From assembly GCA_947683425.1 (NCBI GenBank), contig CANTUQ010000037.1, forward strand, positions 6,712,501 through 6,776,500: 64,000 bases of DNA, written 5' to 3'. The position numbers and the translations under genes were made by a program. This document shows positions 47,023 through 58,205 of this stretch, piece by piece. This stretch comes from Excoecaria cochinchinensis (Eukaryota > Streptophyta > Magnoliopsida > Malpighiales > Euphorbiaceae). Within the stretch, counting starts at the first letter, position 1; the number at the start of each line of letters is the position of its first letter. The notes beneath the pieces are model-generated. The model was not told the DNA's origin and made no database searches. It was given only the letters and a program-made list of their open reading frames with translations.

Positions 47023-48855
47023 ATGGCTGCTTTCAGATCTTCTGTTTCCTTGACCTCCATTAACCAGGGACACCTCAAGACGGCTGCCGGTGAGATCCAT
47101 GTAATTTTGGGTCCTATGTTTGCCGGTAAAACCACCGCACTCCTCCGTCAGATTAATTCCGAAGCTAGTAATGGCAGGTGCGTGTTCTTTTGCTTTAATT
47201 TGGGGTTTTTTGGTTTTAATCACTTTATAATTGATAAAATTCTGTGTAGAAATGTGGCAATGATAAAATCAAGCAAGGACACTAGGTATGCTGTAGATTC
47301 AGTGGTTACTCATGATGGCTTGAAATTTCCGTGCTGGGCTTTGCCAGATCTCAGCTCCTTTCAGCACAAACTTGGTCACGATGCTTACAAAAAGGTACCT
47401 CTTTTTAGTTAATTAATTTTTATTTAAATACGTATTGCCTGGATTTGTTATAGATTCAAAAAACGACACTCGGGTCTCTGTTAAAATAGGCATACACATT
47501 TGATCATTGAAAAAATTGGCGCCCTTTTGTTTCTTTGAATCCCTCTTTTTTTTTTTGAATGGTTATGTTCACTGAATTGCTATGCATTTAATTCTAGGTA
47601 TACCGTAGCTTCATTGATCGTTGATATTGCTTTTATGATTTTATATATGTTAGAAAGTCCTTTGATCGGTTTGCTTGGAAAAAGAAATTTTAATGTTGGA
47701 AGGTTTAGAAGAATAACATTTCCCTTCTAAAATAATCTGGAAAAAAGAAATAAAAAAAGAAGAAAGAGGGTTGGAGATATTATCATCTTCATGTTTTATG
47801 TCTCAGCCAATCTATGGAGTGGTAGCTCAGACTGAGTAGTTGGTGAGCAATTCAATCATTGTCTTTTTAAGCAATCAAAATATTTGCTTTCTAGTTTTTA
47901 GAATGATATTTTTTTGGTAAACTGGTGTTTCTATTCGCTACTGCTTCTGAATTTATGATTAAGTGGTATCATAGGATGTTTCAGGACCATTATTACCCTT
48001 TCCTTTTGGCAGATTGATGTAATAGGTATTGATGAAGCTCAATTTTTCGAAGATCTTTATGATTTCTGCTATAAGGCTGCAGATACTGATGGGAAAATTG
48101 TAATTGTTGCTGGTCTTGATGGGGATTATTTGAGGTGAGTCCAATGTGTGTTTTTGTTTCAGTATTATTATAATGGCTCTAAATAATTCTCAAATATTCA
48201 AATTGCAAGGCTACTAAAGGTAATCTCCCCAAAGAATTCTTATAATTTATTTTGCCATCACTTGTTTTGATTACAGAAGTGTTTGTTGCATCTACAAGAG
48301 TACTATATAGTCTTCTTGTATAACAACTCTTGCTGCTGTTGATGTTCTATTATTTGTGAGATTCTCCATTAGCAATAAAACCAATCTGTTTGGTTTAGTT
48401 GAGTGTAATTCAGTTATATAGCTATCGGATTGATGTGCTGCAATTTTCTATGTATTGTTACTATGTTACTGATCTGACTGATTAGCACATGTGGCTTGAG
48501 TTTTGGCATATTAAAGTGGTAGTCTTTAAACAAACATGGGCATTTACCATTAGTGGGGAAACAAACAACTTTGATTGGCAGGAGGAGCTTTGGTTCTGTG
48601 CTAGACATAATTCCTCTTGCTGATACTGTTACCAAATTGACTGCAAGATGTGAACTTTGTGGGAAAAGAGCATTCTTTACCTTAAGAAAGACAGCAGAGA
48701 CACAGACAGAACTGATTGCTGGGTCTGATGTATATATGCCAGTGTGTCGCCAACACTTTGTTAGTGGACAAGTAGTGAAGCAAGCTGCAATAAGTGTTGC
48801 GGAATCATGTAAAATCCCATCTGAATCCACCTCTGAAAGAGCTTCAGTTAGGTAG
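47023..48855 (+). CDS. TK1: Thymidine kinase, TK1 type
   Basis: Four exons, join(47023..47177, 47250..47394, 48013..48134, 48582..48855), all with GT-AG junctions and consistent phase, encode 231 aa. The enzyme phosphorylates thymidine with ATP in the pyrimidine salvage pathway. Visible motifs are the P-loop GPMFAGKT (30-37), the Walker B-like DEAQFF (107-112), the lasso-region zinc ligands C164, C167, C196 and H199 (CELC, CRQH), and the substrate-binding VYMPVCR segment (191-197). The start at 47023 gives only about 20 residues before the conserved GEIHVILG, so there is no long organelle targeting peptide. That suits the cytosolic TK1a type better than the organellar type. The reading frame looks intact. 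Confidence 0.95.
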
Positions 48856-49876
48856 GGAAACTTCTCACATGTTAATGGCCTAATTTATTATCTTTGGTTT
48901 GGTTGTATTTTATCTGTTAATCTATAGTTCAATGCTACAGTACTCTTGTGGGTTCTCTTGAACAATGTACTTCATTATGTATTACTAGTATATAATAGAA
49001 TGGGCCTTTAGATAGAAAATCTAGTTTCTTATTTCTTTGATAAATCTATAATGAGCTTGCATTTGCTGCATTTATGTGATGATTGATTGAAATGCAAGTT
49101 TTGCACTTGATAAGAATTGTATATAAGCAATCAAACAGGATAGGAAAATAGGAAAAAAATGCTTAAAACGGAGAGCAACAAAGGTCGTGAGTTTCAGTTT
49201 GATTGCTAAAAAAATTTCTAATAATACAAAAAGTAGAAGGGAATAAAGAAGGGAAATCGAACAATCAAGAAAAGTGAAAAATAAGAGTGAGTTATAATTA
49301 GGGTCCGCAATGGCTAAAATACCAGCAAAAATTGCTATACTTAATCCGCTTATTAGTTAAAAAAAAATATTCAAAATTTACTGACACTCATTTAAAATTA
49401 ACATTTATTTATTTCAAATCCAATTATTAATAGCTATATAGTATTCGATATTAGCTTAAATATTTGCATATTGATAATTCTTTCAAAAATAAACAAAAAA
49501 ATCAATACAAAATAAAAAAAATTATAATCAAATCATATTCATAAACATCAAAATAAATTAAATTAAATTCAATTATGATAAAAATTAGTATCCATTAAAA
49601 ATAATTAAAAAGTTATATTTTTTATATTTGAATTCGAGTAACATGTACTTAAAAGACTAAACTTGAACACTATTCATACCTGTCACAGATAGTAAAATAA
49701 CTGTTCAAACCCGTTTATTAACTATCATAATCCATTTTATTAAAGTTGAGTAGAACCGGTTATCCAAAAAAATTCTACCTACTGCCATCCTTAATTATAA
49801 TAATAGTGAAATAAGAGAGGTCCAACCTCATTTGATGCTGTGCGACATCAGCAGGTTAAACTTTTTCAAGTTCTAG

Positions 49877-49917
<41 letters not shown>

Positions 49918-50636
49918 TGTTATGGACGTTTTTGTATCAATAAATATTGCAAAAAGTTGTTAATTGGTAATTTTTTAGTAATGAATGAGTAAAAATGTAA
50001 CAAGGCTAGATGGAAGGGGTGAATGACCAATTGGATCGTCAAGGCTGTTGGATTTGCAGTAAGACAAGTTTAGTTGGATCATGCGTAAACATTTTGAAAC
50101 TTAAGTCAGTAATATTTTTAGAGAGAGAATGTAGAGAGTCTTAAGGATTCAATATCCAATTTCCTTGCATTTTGAGTTATTTTTAGGGTATGTGGATTGC
50201 CACTTGTAAGCACTCGAGTGCTAGGACTGGGTTGCTTAGGTGTAGAGAGCAGATAGGCGATGTGGACTACTGTGATGTGACAGGGAGCAGGTAGGAGATG
50301 TGGGCTATAAGAGTGTGTCAGAGGACTTCGACAGGGCACGCTTCTTGTCAGTTCGATCGGACAACCTGCACGACGTCAACTCATTGGGTGGTTGCTTGTT
50401 AAGCACTGGGCCTTAGGCTTATTGGATGCTGGTTGCCTTGGGCTGAGAATAGGTCAGGTCCAGTAGATAATTGGCATTATCATTTATCCCCTAAAAGGAT
50501 CCAATTGGATCAACAAATGTAGCATTAAAATCTTTGACAGTTAAACTTACTAAATTATTTTGAGGTTCAAATTTTAAGCTTGCCTTTTCGTATTTTTGAC
50601 TGTTAAGATAGATGTCAGTGCATTAATAAGGGATGC
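48856..50636. other. Intergenic region between TK1 and Gypsy element
   Basis: Begins with the TK1 3' untranslated region. 49295-49795 may be an old small element (GGGTCCGCAATGGCTAAAAT at the left, CTACTGCCATCCTTA at the right). A (TA)n run lies at 49879-49911. 50100-50480 is less AT-rich but has no recognised coding sequence. Confidence 0.4.
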
Positions 50637-50826
50637 TGATAACTTCAATATAGTATTTAGTTTTGATAGTATTTTTTATATGATTTTTGGGTATTTAGTT
50701 GTGTTTAATGTCATGTTATGTTTCTTTTATGTTAATTTTGTTAATCTTAGCCAAATTGGAATTTTGATGCATTTTAGATAACTTTTTGATTAAAGTTTTG
50801 TGGCTTTGTAGACTTTTGCTCAAGGG

Positions 50827-51150
50827 GTCACGATCACAATGAATTGGTTGTGACCGTGACATAAGAAAAATTGCAAACAGTAGCTGAAATCAATGGGTCA
50901 CGGTCACAATGAAATTGGTTGTGACCGTGACATAATTCTCTATTGGGCAGAATGCAAGGGATGAAGACCTCACGGTGACAACAAAGTTCATTGTCACCGT
51001 GACATAAATTTTTCCTGGACAGAAGCGAAACTTTGAAGACCTCACGGTGACAATGAAATTCATTGTCACCGTGACCCCTCTCCTGTGCATGAAAGGAAAT
51101 TGAAGATCTCGACACCTCACGGTGACAATGAATTTCATTGTCACTGTGAC
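50827..51150 (+). promoter_or_regulatory. Array of five 34-35 bp palindromes in 5' LTR
   Basis: Palindromes lie at 50827-50860, 50897-50931, 50969-51003, 51041-51075 and 51116-51150, spaced 70-75 bp apart. Arms read GTCACGGTCACAATGA or GTCACGGTGACAATGA; the first position is C in copies 3-5. The opposite arm changes to match. The array ends 11 bp before the LTR TATA box, which suggests an upstream enhancer. Confidence 0.92.
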
Positions 51151-51161
51151 CCATCTGGAAC

Positions 51162-51168
51162 TATAAAA
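51162..51168 (+). promoter_or_regulatory. TATA box of 5' LTR
   Basis: TATAAAA in the context AACTATAAAAACGC, directly downstream of the palindrome array and conserved in the 3' LTR near 62996. The transcript would start at about 51190-51200. Confidence 0.75.
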
Positions 51169-52362
51169 ACGCACTTTTCTCTTTGGTTAGGGTTCCGATT
51201 TTTTTAGTTAGTTTTTGCTATTAGTTTTGGCAGCTGAGATTTTCTGAGTTATTCTTCGGTTCTAAACTTTAGTTTTCATTATTGTTTTGAGTTTTCAATT
51301 AGAGACGGAGAGTAATTTTCATTAGATAGATAGTTTTAATTTCCAGAGATAGTTAGTTTTCCAGTTTTCCAGAATTTTGGTTTTATTCTCCATTAAAGAT
51401 CTGAAGAAGAAGACCGAAGAACGTGGGATTCAATTAGGATTTCTACCTCAATGAATTTCTGGGTTTATTCTTTCCTTTATTCTTTTGATTTTGTAATGGA
51501 TTGTGAGTAGTTTTTTTAGTTGTTTGGGGAATCTCTAAACCCCTATCTTTATGTGAATCCTGAACATATTTTGATATTCGATATATGAATGAAGGTTTAT
51601 TTCACTGGTTATTATTGTCAAATCATGAGATGTATATTTTCAAGTTAATTTCCTGTTTTGATGAATGGATTAATTCATGTATCTTAATTGGTTATTGAAT
51701 TGTATGATAACATGTCATGATAAATTATATTCAGATTTTCTGTCATGTTGCTGTATCATTTGGATTGCTTCGGAAGGGAATCCATATGTGCATGTTTTCA
51801 TGGTTTAAGATTTGAGTGAGGAGTGAAATAAGTAGGTTTTGGGTTGTTTGGCTCCGGAATGGGAAAGCAAACCGAACCTAGGATTTTAGACCCGTGATTA
51901 GGCTAGTTGTATGACTTGCTCCGGAATGGGACGTCATGTAATTAGAGTAGCTTGCTCCGGAATGGGACGCTTGGGCTAAGAGGGTTATCCCGATTTCGTT
52001 CATATATGTTTTCTTTACGTGTTTTGATTCATATCTGGGTATGGGGTGGATGAGTGAACCTGAGCAACGTTTGTCTATTTTTTGAATTCTTATCTTGTTA
52101 ATTTTTCCGTCATTTAGTTTATTGCAATTGTTGCTGTCAATTTAATTTAATTATTTCTGTTTGTTTATTTTAGTTATTTAAATTCTTTGTTTTTAATCAG
52201 TAGTTAATTTAATCAATTCAAATAATTGGGAATTCTTTAGCATACATTTGATTTTCATTACTTGCACTCACAGTCTCTTGGGTACGATAACTCGGAGTCT
52301 TAAAAATACTCCATTATATTACTTGTCGATTCAGTACACTTGCTGAAGTCGCGTTAAGTTTT

Positions 52363-52380
52363 TGGCGCCGTTGCCGGGGA
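52363..52380 (+). promoter_or_regulatory. Primer binding site, tRNA-Asp type
   Basis: TGGCGCCGTTGCCGGGGA matches the complement of a plant tRNA-Asp 3' end and is the usual site in Athila-like elements. Confidence 0.9.
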
Positions 52381-52488
52381 CTGACGTTGTTTTAAGTTTT
52401 GATTATTATTTGTGTGTGTTTTACTTTTTATTTTATTTTATTTTATTTTTATTTATTCTTTATTCTTTTCAGGTAATTGTTGTGGTGC

Positions 52489-54267
52489 ATGAGCAGATTG
52501 AGACAGGAGCAAATAGCACCCTACGATCCTGAAATCGAGAGGACTTTGCATCAACGAAGGAGAGCCAACAGAAATAATAACATGGAAGACAATCCTCTTC
52601 CTATTGGTGAAGTACCTCCCGAGAACGAACAAGTGCCGAGGGCACAAGATGGAAATCAAGGGAATTATAGGGAAGAGGTCCCGAGGCAGAGGACAATAAG
52701 GGATTATGCAGTACCAAGATGGAATGAGGATAATCGGACGATTGTGCTGCCAAGGGGAGTGCAGTTTGAGCTTAAACCAGCCACCATAAATATGGTACAG
52801 AGGAATCAGTTTACGGGTTCAGAAGTGGAAGACCCCGCACAGCACTTAGACATATTCTTAGAAGTCAGTGATACGGTTCAGATTCCTGGAGTATCATCTG
52901 ATTCGGTAAGATTAAAGTTATTCCCTTTCACATTGATTGGAAAAGCACGTGAATGGTTGCAAATGCTACCTAGACAGTCGATTAGATCATGGGACCAGTT
53001 ACAGGAGAGATTTTTGATGATATTCTTCCCTCCGACAAAGACTGTGAACATCCGTAACAGTATCTTGGGTTTTAGTCCAATGAGTGAGGAGCCATTTCAT
53101 GAAGCATGGGAAAGGTTTAGAAGGCTGTTGAGAAGCTGTCCTCACCATGAGATAGCCATATACCACCTGATGACAACATTTTATTCTGGGGTTACACCAC
53201 AGACAAGATCTTTATTAGATGCTTCATCAGGAGGGTCATTCATGAATAGATTACCAGAGGAGGCTTTTCATCTATTAGATGAAATGGCGGCGAATGATGC
53301 TCAATGGTCTAATCCTAGGTCAGTTCCTTAAAGACAAGGGATACATGCTGTGGATGAGGTGTCGATGCTGAAGGCACAGATTGAGTCCATGAGGAAGGAG
53401 ATGAGTAGTCTGAAAGTGCAGAATGTAGCCTCTGTGGCTCAAGAGAGTGGATGGTATGAAAGTGGGCAAGCTGGTCAAGAGAGTGGGGCAATGGGAGATA
53501 TAAATGCCATAGGGGATTACAGAAGGAATGACCCCTACAGCAACACATATAATCCGGGATGGAGAAATCAACCAAACTTCTCTTGGAAGGATGGAAATCC
53601 AAATGCTTCATCCTCTCAACCACAAGTTAGACCTCCCTTCAACCAGAACACTCATCAGAACCAAGGGCAGCCGTATCAACAACCATATCCACCCCATCAC
53701 AACCAAGGGCAATAATACCACCCACCGGGATACCAACCGAGGCCACCTGTGCAAGAAAAGAAGACAAATCTGGAAGACATGTTGGCTACTTTCATAAACA
53801 GTCAACAACAGTTTGTAAACAGCCAGCAGCAGTTCATGGCTAATCAAGAGTCAAGGTGGAAATCTCAAGAGCAGTGGAATCGAAATCAAGATGCTTCCAT
53901 GAGGAATTTAGAGACTCAAGTGGGACAGCTAGCGAATTCCGTGTCTCAAAGACAACCAGGAACATTTCCTTCGAATGTGGACCGAAATCCAAAAAAGGAA
54001 GCGAAAGCCATCACACTAAGAAGTGGTAAGGAAATGGTACCGAGAGAAAACCAAGGTAAAAATTCTTCATCATCAGAAAAGGAGGAGCCGACACGGACGA
54101 TAAGTAATTCTTACTCTAGAGTAGAAGTTAATTAAGATGCTCCTAAAAGTGATAAGGGTAAAAGTTTAGTGAATCCGAGGGTAGAGGATCTTGATATAAA
54201 TAGACTGCCATTTCCTGCAATTGCTAAATAGGAAAAGAAAAATGAGCAAAAGGCTAGGTTTCTAGAG
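52489..54267 (+). pseudogene. Gypsy gag with four in-frame stop codons
   Basis: The ATG at 52489 (MSRLRQEQIAPYDPEIERTL) opens one frame that also contains pol. A retrotransposon gag (capsid) domain covers about residues 95-260 (REWLQMLPRQSIRSWDQL, EAWERFRRLLRSCPHHEI). A Gln/Asn-rich and charged tail follows (NSQQQFVNSQQQFMANQESR). Stops in this frame are TAA 53329-53331, TAA 53713-53715, TAA 54133-54135 and TAG 54229-54231. At least three can be explained by a single C-to-T change of a Gln codon (CAA or CAG). No frameshift is needed to read on into pol. I see no zinc knuckle. Gag would form the virus-like particle if intact. Confidence 0.88.
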
Positions 54268-57200
54268 ATGTTTAAGAAACTGCACATCAATTTACCATTT
54301 GCTGAAGCTTTAGCTCATATGCCTAACTATGCTAAATTTATGAAAGAATTATGTTCTAATAAAAAGAAATTAGAAGGGCATGGAACTGTACAACTTACAG
54401 AAAATTGCAGTGCTATAATTATGAACAAAATCCCTGAGAAATTGGAAGATCCAGGTAGCTTTACTTTACCCTGCGCTATTGGTGAAGATTTTTATGGTAA
54501 TGCTTTATGTGATTTGGGTGCCAGCATAAATTTAATGCCTTATTCTATTTGCAGGAAGCTCAATCTTGAGGACCTAAGGGAGACGGGAATGAGACTCCAA
54601 TTAGCAGATAGATCAGTGAGGCGGCCCAAAGGAGTGATAGAAGATCTATTAGTAAAGGTGGGGAAATTCATCTTCCCAGTGGACTTTGTGGTGATGGAGA
54701 TGGAAGAGGATAGGAAGGTGCCACTGATAGTGGGGAGACCGTTTTTAAACACAGCGAAGGCCTTGATAGATGTTCATGGTCAAACGGTCACCCTACGGTT
54801 CAATAATGAGGAGTTGGTAGTGGATATGAACAAGGCTCAAAAGTATCCATCTGGGGATATAGAGGAGTCTGTTTATTTTGTTGATGTAATAGACGAATGT
54901 GTGGAAGAAGTGCAGGAAAATGTGGTTGGAGTTGATTCAGAAAATTTGAGTTTGTTACATTCAGTGGAAGGAGAAGAAGTGGAAGGAGAAGAAGTGGAAG
55001 AAGAGATAAGGGGAGAAGAAATAGAAAATGTGGAGATAGAAGATGAAAAGAATGAGTCACAGAATGAAGAGTCTAACCCTAAAGAGGGGGATTTAGATTC
55101 TGAACTTAAACCTCTCTCCTCTCATTTAAAATATGTGTTTTTAGAGAAAGAACAGAAACCAGTAATCATATCTTCTTTGTTGTCAGGTGATGAAGAACAG
55201 CTGCTGCTAGAGGTGCTGAAGAAGCACAAGGGAGCAATCGGATGGGAAACCTCAGACTTGAAGGGGATAGACCCAAGCTACTGCACACACATGATCCCAA
55301 TGGAGGAGGAATGCAAGCCGGTAGCTCAGCCTCAGAGACGACTCAACCCGGCCATGCAAGAGGTAGTAAAAAAGGAGGTACTCAAACTCCTTGATGCAGG
55401 TATAATCTACCCTATTTCTGATAGTAAATGGGTTAGCCCAGTGCAATGTGTGCCTAAAAAAGGGGGAATGACAGTGGTAAAAAATGAACTGATTCCAACT
55501 CGTATAGTTACGGGTTGGAGAGTCTGTATTGATTATAGAAGGTTGAATATTGCCACTAGAAAAGATCATTTACCTTTGCCATTTATTGATCAAATGCTAG
55601 AAAGGTTAGCAGGTAATAGGTTCTATTGTTTTTTAGATGGGTATTCGGGATATTTGCAGATTCCTATAGCCCCTGAGAATCAAGAGAAAACGACCTTTAC
55701 CTGCCCATATGACACATTTGCATATAGACGAATGCCCTTTGGGTTATGTAATCCACCGGTTACGTTTCAGCGGTGTATGATGGCTATTTTTCATGATTTT
55801 ATAGAGAAATTTATGGAGGTATTCATGAATGATTTCACTATATATGGTGCTGATTTTATGAGCTGTCTAAAGCATCTTGATTTAGTGCTAAGGAGGTGTG
55901 AAAAGACTAACCTAGTTTTAAATTGGGAAAAATGCCATTTTATGGTGAGAGAGGGCATTGTGTTAGGGCATAAAATTTCAGAGAGAGGGATAGAAGTGGA
56001 TAAGGCAAAAGTTGAAGTCATAGAGAAGTTACCGCCTCCAACGAGTGTTAAGGGCATAAGGAGTTTTTTAGGACATGTGGGGTTTTACCGGCGTTTTATT
56101 AAAGATTTTTCAAAAATTGCTAAACCCCTGTCTAATTTACTCATGAAAGATGCTGTTTTTAATTTTGATAATGAATGCTTGCTAGCTTTTGAAACATTAA
56201 AGCAACGGCTTATTTCAGCTCCGGTGATTATATTTCCAGATTGGACTATGCCGTTTGAACTAATGTGTGATGCTAGTGATTATGCAGTGGGAGCAGTACT
56301 GGGACAGCGACGGGATAAGATATTCTATGCAATTTATTATGCTAGTCACACTTTGACAGGAGCACAGGTTAATTACACCACCATAGAGAAAGAACTTCTA
56401 GCAATTGTGTATGCGTTCGAGAAGTTCAGGCCATATTTGTTGGGTGCAAAAGTTGTGGTGTGGTCAGACCATGCAGCTTTGAGGCATTTGTTTGCCAAGA
56501 AAGAATCCAAACCGAGGCTGATTCGTTGGGTATTGCTATTGCAAGAGTTCGATTTAGAAATTAAGGATAAGAAGGGTGCTGAAAACTTCGTGGCAGACCA
56601 TTTATCAAGAATGGAAAATGACCATATTGAAAAGGGGGAGATTTTAGATTTATTTCCTGATGAACACATTTGTGCTGTATTTGCTTGTGACACTTCTGTT
56701 CCTTGGTTTGCTAACATAGCAAATTTTCTTGCAGGAGGTTTTATGCCTAAAGATTATACTTGGCAGCAAAAGAAGAAACTGCGAGTAGATGCAAGACAAT
56801 ACATTTGGGATGACCCCTACCTTTTTCGATTATGTGCTGATCAAGTTTTAAGAAGGTGCATCTCAGATGAGGAAACGGGTGCAATCATCACAGCTTGTCA
56901 CAGTGGAGAAGCTGGTGGACATCATGGGCCCAATAGTACGGTAATGAAAATTTTATCTTCTGGTTTTTATTGGCCTACAATGTTTAGAGATGTTCAATTT
57001 TATGTGAAAACTTGCGATAGATGCCAGAGGGTAGGAAATATATCTAAGCGAGATGAGATGCCTCTGACAAATATGCTTGAGGTAGAACTATTTGATGTAT
57101 GGGGAATAGATTTTATGGGACCTTTCCCGGTTTCGTACGGGTTTGAATATATTCTGGTGGCAGTGGATTATGTGAGTAAATGGGTCGAAGCTATAGCCAC

Positions 57201-57987
57201 TAGAACCGCTGATGCTAAGATTGTTTTAGAATTTTTGAGGAGAAATATATTCACTCGGTATGGAGCCCCTAGAGCCATTATAAGCGATGGTGGTAAACAT
57301 TTTGTGAACCACCAATTTAAGGCTTTATTAAAAAAATTTGGCGTTAGGCATAAGGTCACAACCCCTTACCATGCTCAGGCTAATGGTCAAGTTGAAATGT
57401 TTAACAGGGAGTTAAAGGCCATCTTAGAAAAAACGGTCAATTCATCTAGAAAAGATTGGTACCTTAAGTTAGATGATGCTCTATGGGCCTATAGGACAGC
57501 ATTCAAGACACCGATAGGGATGTCCCCTTTTAGGTTGGTTTTTGGGAAGTCCTGTCACCTCCCAGTGGAAATAGAGCATAAAGCTTATTGGGCTACCAAA
57601 TTTCTGAATTTTCACCTTGAGAATGCAGGTAAGTGCAGGTCTTTGCAGCTAAATGAACTAGATGAGCATCGATTTTGGGCCTATGATCATGCCATGAGAT
57701 ACAAAGATAAAACTAAGAAGTGGCATGATCGAAAACTGGTCAGAAAGGAAATTACACCTGGAATGCGAGTGCTTCTTTATGACAGTAGGCTGCGATTGTT
57801 TCCTGGTAAGTTGAAATCGAGATGGAAGGGACCATATGAAGTAGTGGCAGTTGATAAGTTTGGCGTGGTGACATTGAAGTACCCGCGGTTTGAGGATGAA
57901 TTCAAGGTAAATGGACATCGTGTGAAGCCGTATTTTGAATCTAAATTTGATTGTGCTTCCACGATCGTCACTCTTATGGATCCTTGA
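54268..57987 (+). CDS. Gypsy pol polyprotein: protease, reverse transcriptase, RNase H, integrase
   Basis: An open frame of 1239 codons in phase with gag; the ATG at 54268 is simply the first after the last gag stop. Protease lies near residue 88 (CDLGASINLMP). RT follows, with VCIDYRRLN, FLDGYSGYLQIPIAP and RRMPFGLCNPP. The RT catalytic box reads FMND (N521) where FMDD is expected, so the first of the paired aspartates is lost. RNase H contains CDASDYAVGAVLGQ and TTIEKELLAIVYAFE. Integrase has the HHCC zinc motif (CHSGEAGGHHG, CDRCQ) and a complete DD35E triad (GIDFMGP, IISDGG, GQVEMF). The product would copy the RNA and integrate the DNA, but RT activity is doubtful. An acidic, Glu-rich linker (about residues 220-280) separates protease and RT. 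Confidence 0.93.
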   Translation: MFKKLHINLPFAEALAHMPNYAKFMKELCSNKKKLEGHGTVQLTENCSAIIMNKIPEKLEDPGSFTLPCAIGEDFYGNALCDLGASINLMPYSICRKLNLEDLRETGMRLQLADRSVRRPKGVIEDLLVKVGKFIFPVDFVVMEMEEDRKVPLIVGRPFLNTAKALIDVHGQTVTLRFNNEELVVDMNKAQKYPSGDIEESVYFVDVIDECVEEVQENVVGVDSENLSLLHSVEGEEVEGEEVEEEIRGEEIENVEIEDEKNESQNEESNPKEGDLDSELKPLSSHLKYVFLEKEQKPVIISSLLSGDEEQLLLEVLKKHKGAIGWETSDLKGIDPSYCTHMIPMEEECKPVAQPQRRLNPAMQEVVKKEVLKLLDAGIIYPISDSKWVSPVQCVPKKGGMTVVKNELIPTRIVTGWRVCIDYRRLNIATRKDHLPLPFIDQMLERLAGNRFYCFLDGYSGYLQIPIAPENQEKTTFTCPYDTFAYRRMPFGLCNPPVTFQRCMMAIFHDFIEKFMEVFMNDFTIYGADFMSCLKHLDLVLRRCEKTNLVLNWEKCHFMVREGIVLGHKISERGIEVDKAKVEVIEKLPPPTSVKGIRSFLGHVGFYRRFIKDFSKIAKPLSNLLMKDAVFNFDNECLLAFETLKQRLISAPVIIFPDWTMPFELMCDASDYAVGAVLGQRRDKIFYAIYYASHTLTGAQVNYTTIEKELLAIVYAFEKFRPYLLGAKVVVWSDHAALRHLFAKKESKPRLIRWVLLLQEFDLEIKDKKGAENFVADHLSRMENDHIEKGEILDLFPDEHICAVFACDTSVPWFANIANFLAGGFMPKDYTWQQKKKLRVDARQYIWDDPYLFRLCADQVLRRCISDEETGAIITACHSGEAGGHHGPNSTVMKILSSGFYWPTMFRDVQFYVKTCDRCQRVGNISKRDEMPLTNMLEVELFDVWGIDFMGPFPVSYGFEYILVAVDYVSKWVEAIATRTADAKIVLEFLRRNIFTRYGAPRAIISDGGKHFVNHQFKALLKKFGVRHKVTTPYHAQANGQVEMFNRELKAILEKTVNSSRKDWYLKLDDALWAYRTAFKTPIGMSPFRLVFGKSCHLPVEIEHKAYWATKFLNFHLENAGKCRSLQLNELDEHRFWAYDHAMRYKDKTKKWHDRKLVRKEITPGMRVLLYDSRLRLFPGKLKSRWKGPYEVVAVDKFGVVTLKYPRFEDEFKVNGHRVKPYFESKFDCASTIVTLMDP

Positions 57988-58205
57988 CGGTTTTTAAAAG
58001 TCCAGCTGCGGACTTGTTAAATGCAGAACTACTTCTTATCTTTGTTTCTTTTTATCATTTAATGGTATTTTGTTTAGGAAGTTAATCTTGTTTCATTTTG
58101 TAAATTTTATGTTTAGAAGAGAAATTATGTTTTGTTGGAGAAGGTTCAAAACAATTGTATCAAGAGATTTAGAGAAATTGATGAATTTGTGCAAGTGTGC
58201 AGGTG

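Larger units (their letters stand above)
50637..52362 (+). repeat. 5' LTR of Gypsy element
   Basis: Starts TGATAACTTCAATATAG, identical to the 3' LTR start at 62471. The exact right end is uncertain because the 3' LTR end is outside the window: it must lie before the primer site at 52363, and a CA dinucleotide at 52337-52338 is one candidate. It includes five palindromes, a TATA box, and four copies of a GCTCCGGAATGGGA-like motif at about 51769-51975. Confidence 0.9.

Noticed and set aside
50827..51150. CRISPR-like array: 35-bp repeats with about 37-bp spacers
   Set aside because: The host is a eukaryote, the repeats are full palindromes, spacers resemble each other, and the array is part of an LTR. 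It is a tandem repeat, not a CRISPR.
50834..51174. Minus-strand ORFs of 94-106 codons over the palindrome arrays (also at 62668-63008 and 58146-58413)
   Set aside because: They are open only because the repeat unit lacks stops. The repetitive peptides follow the palindromes and have no domain.
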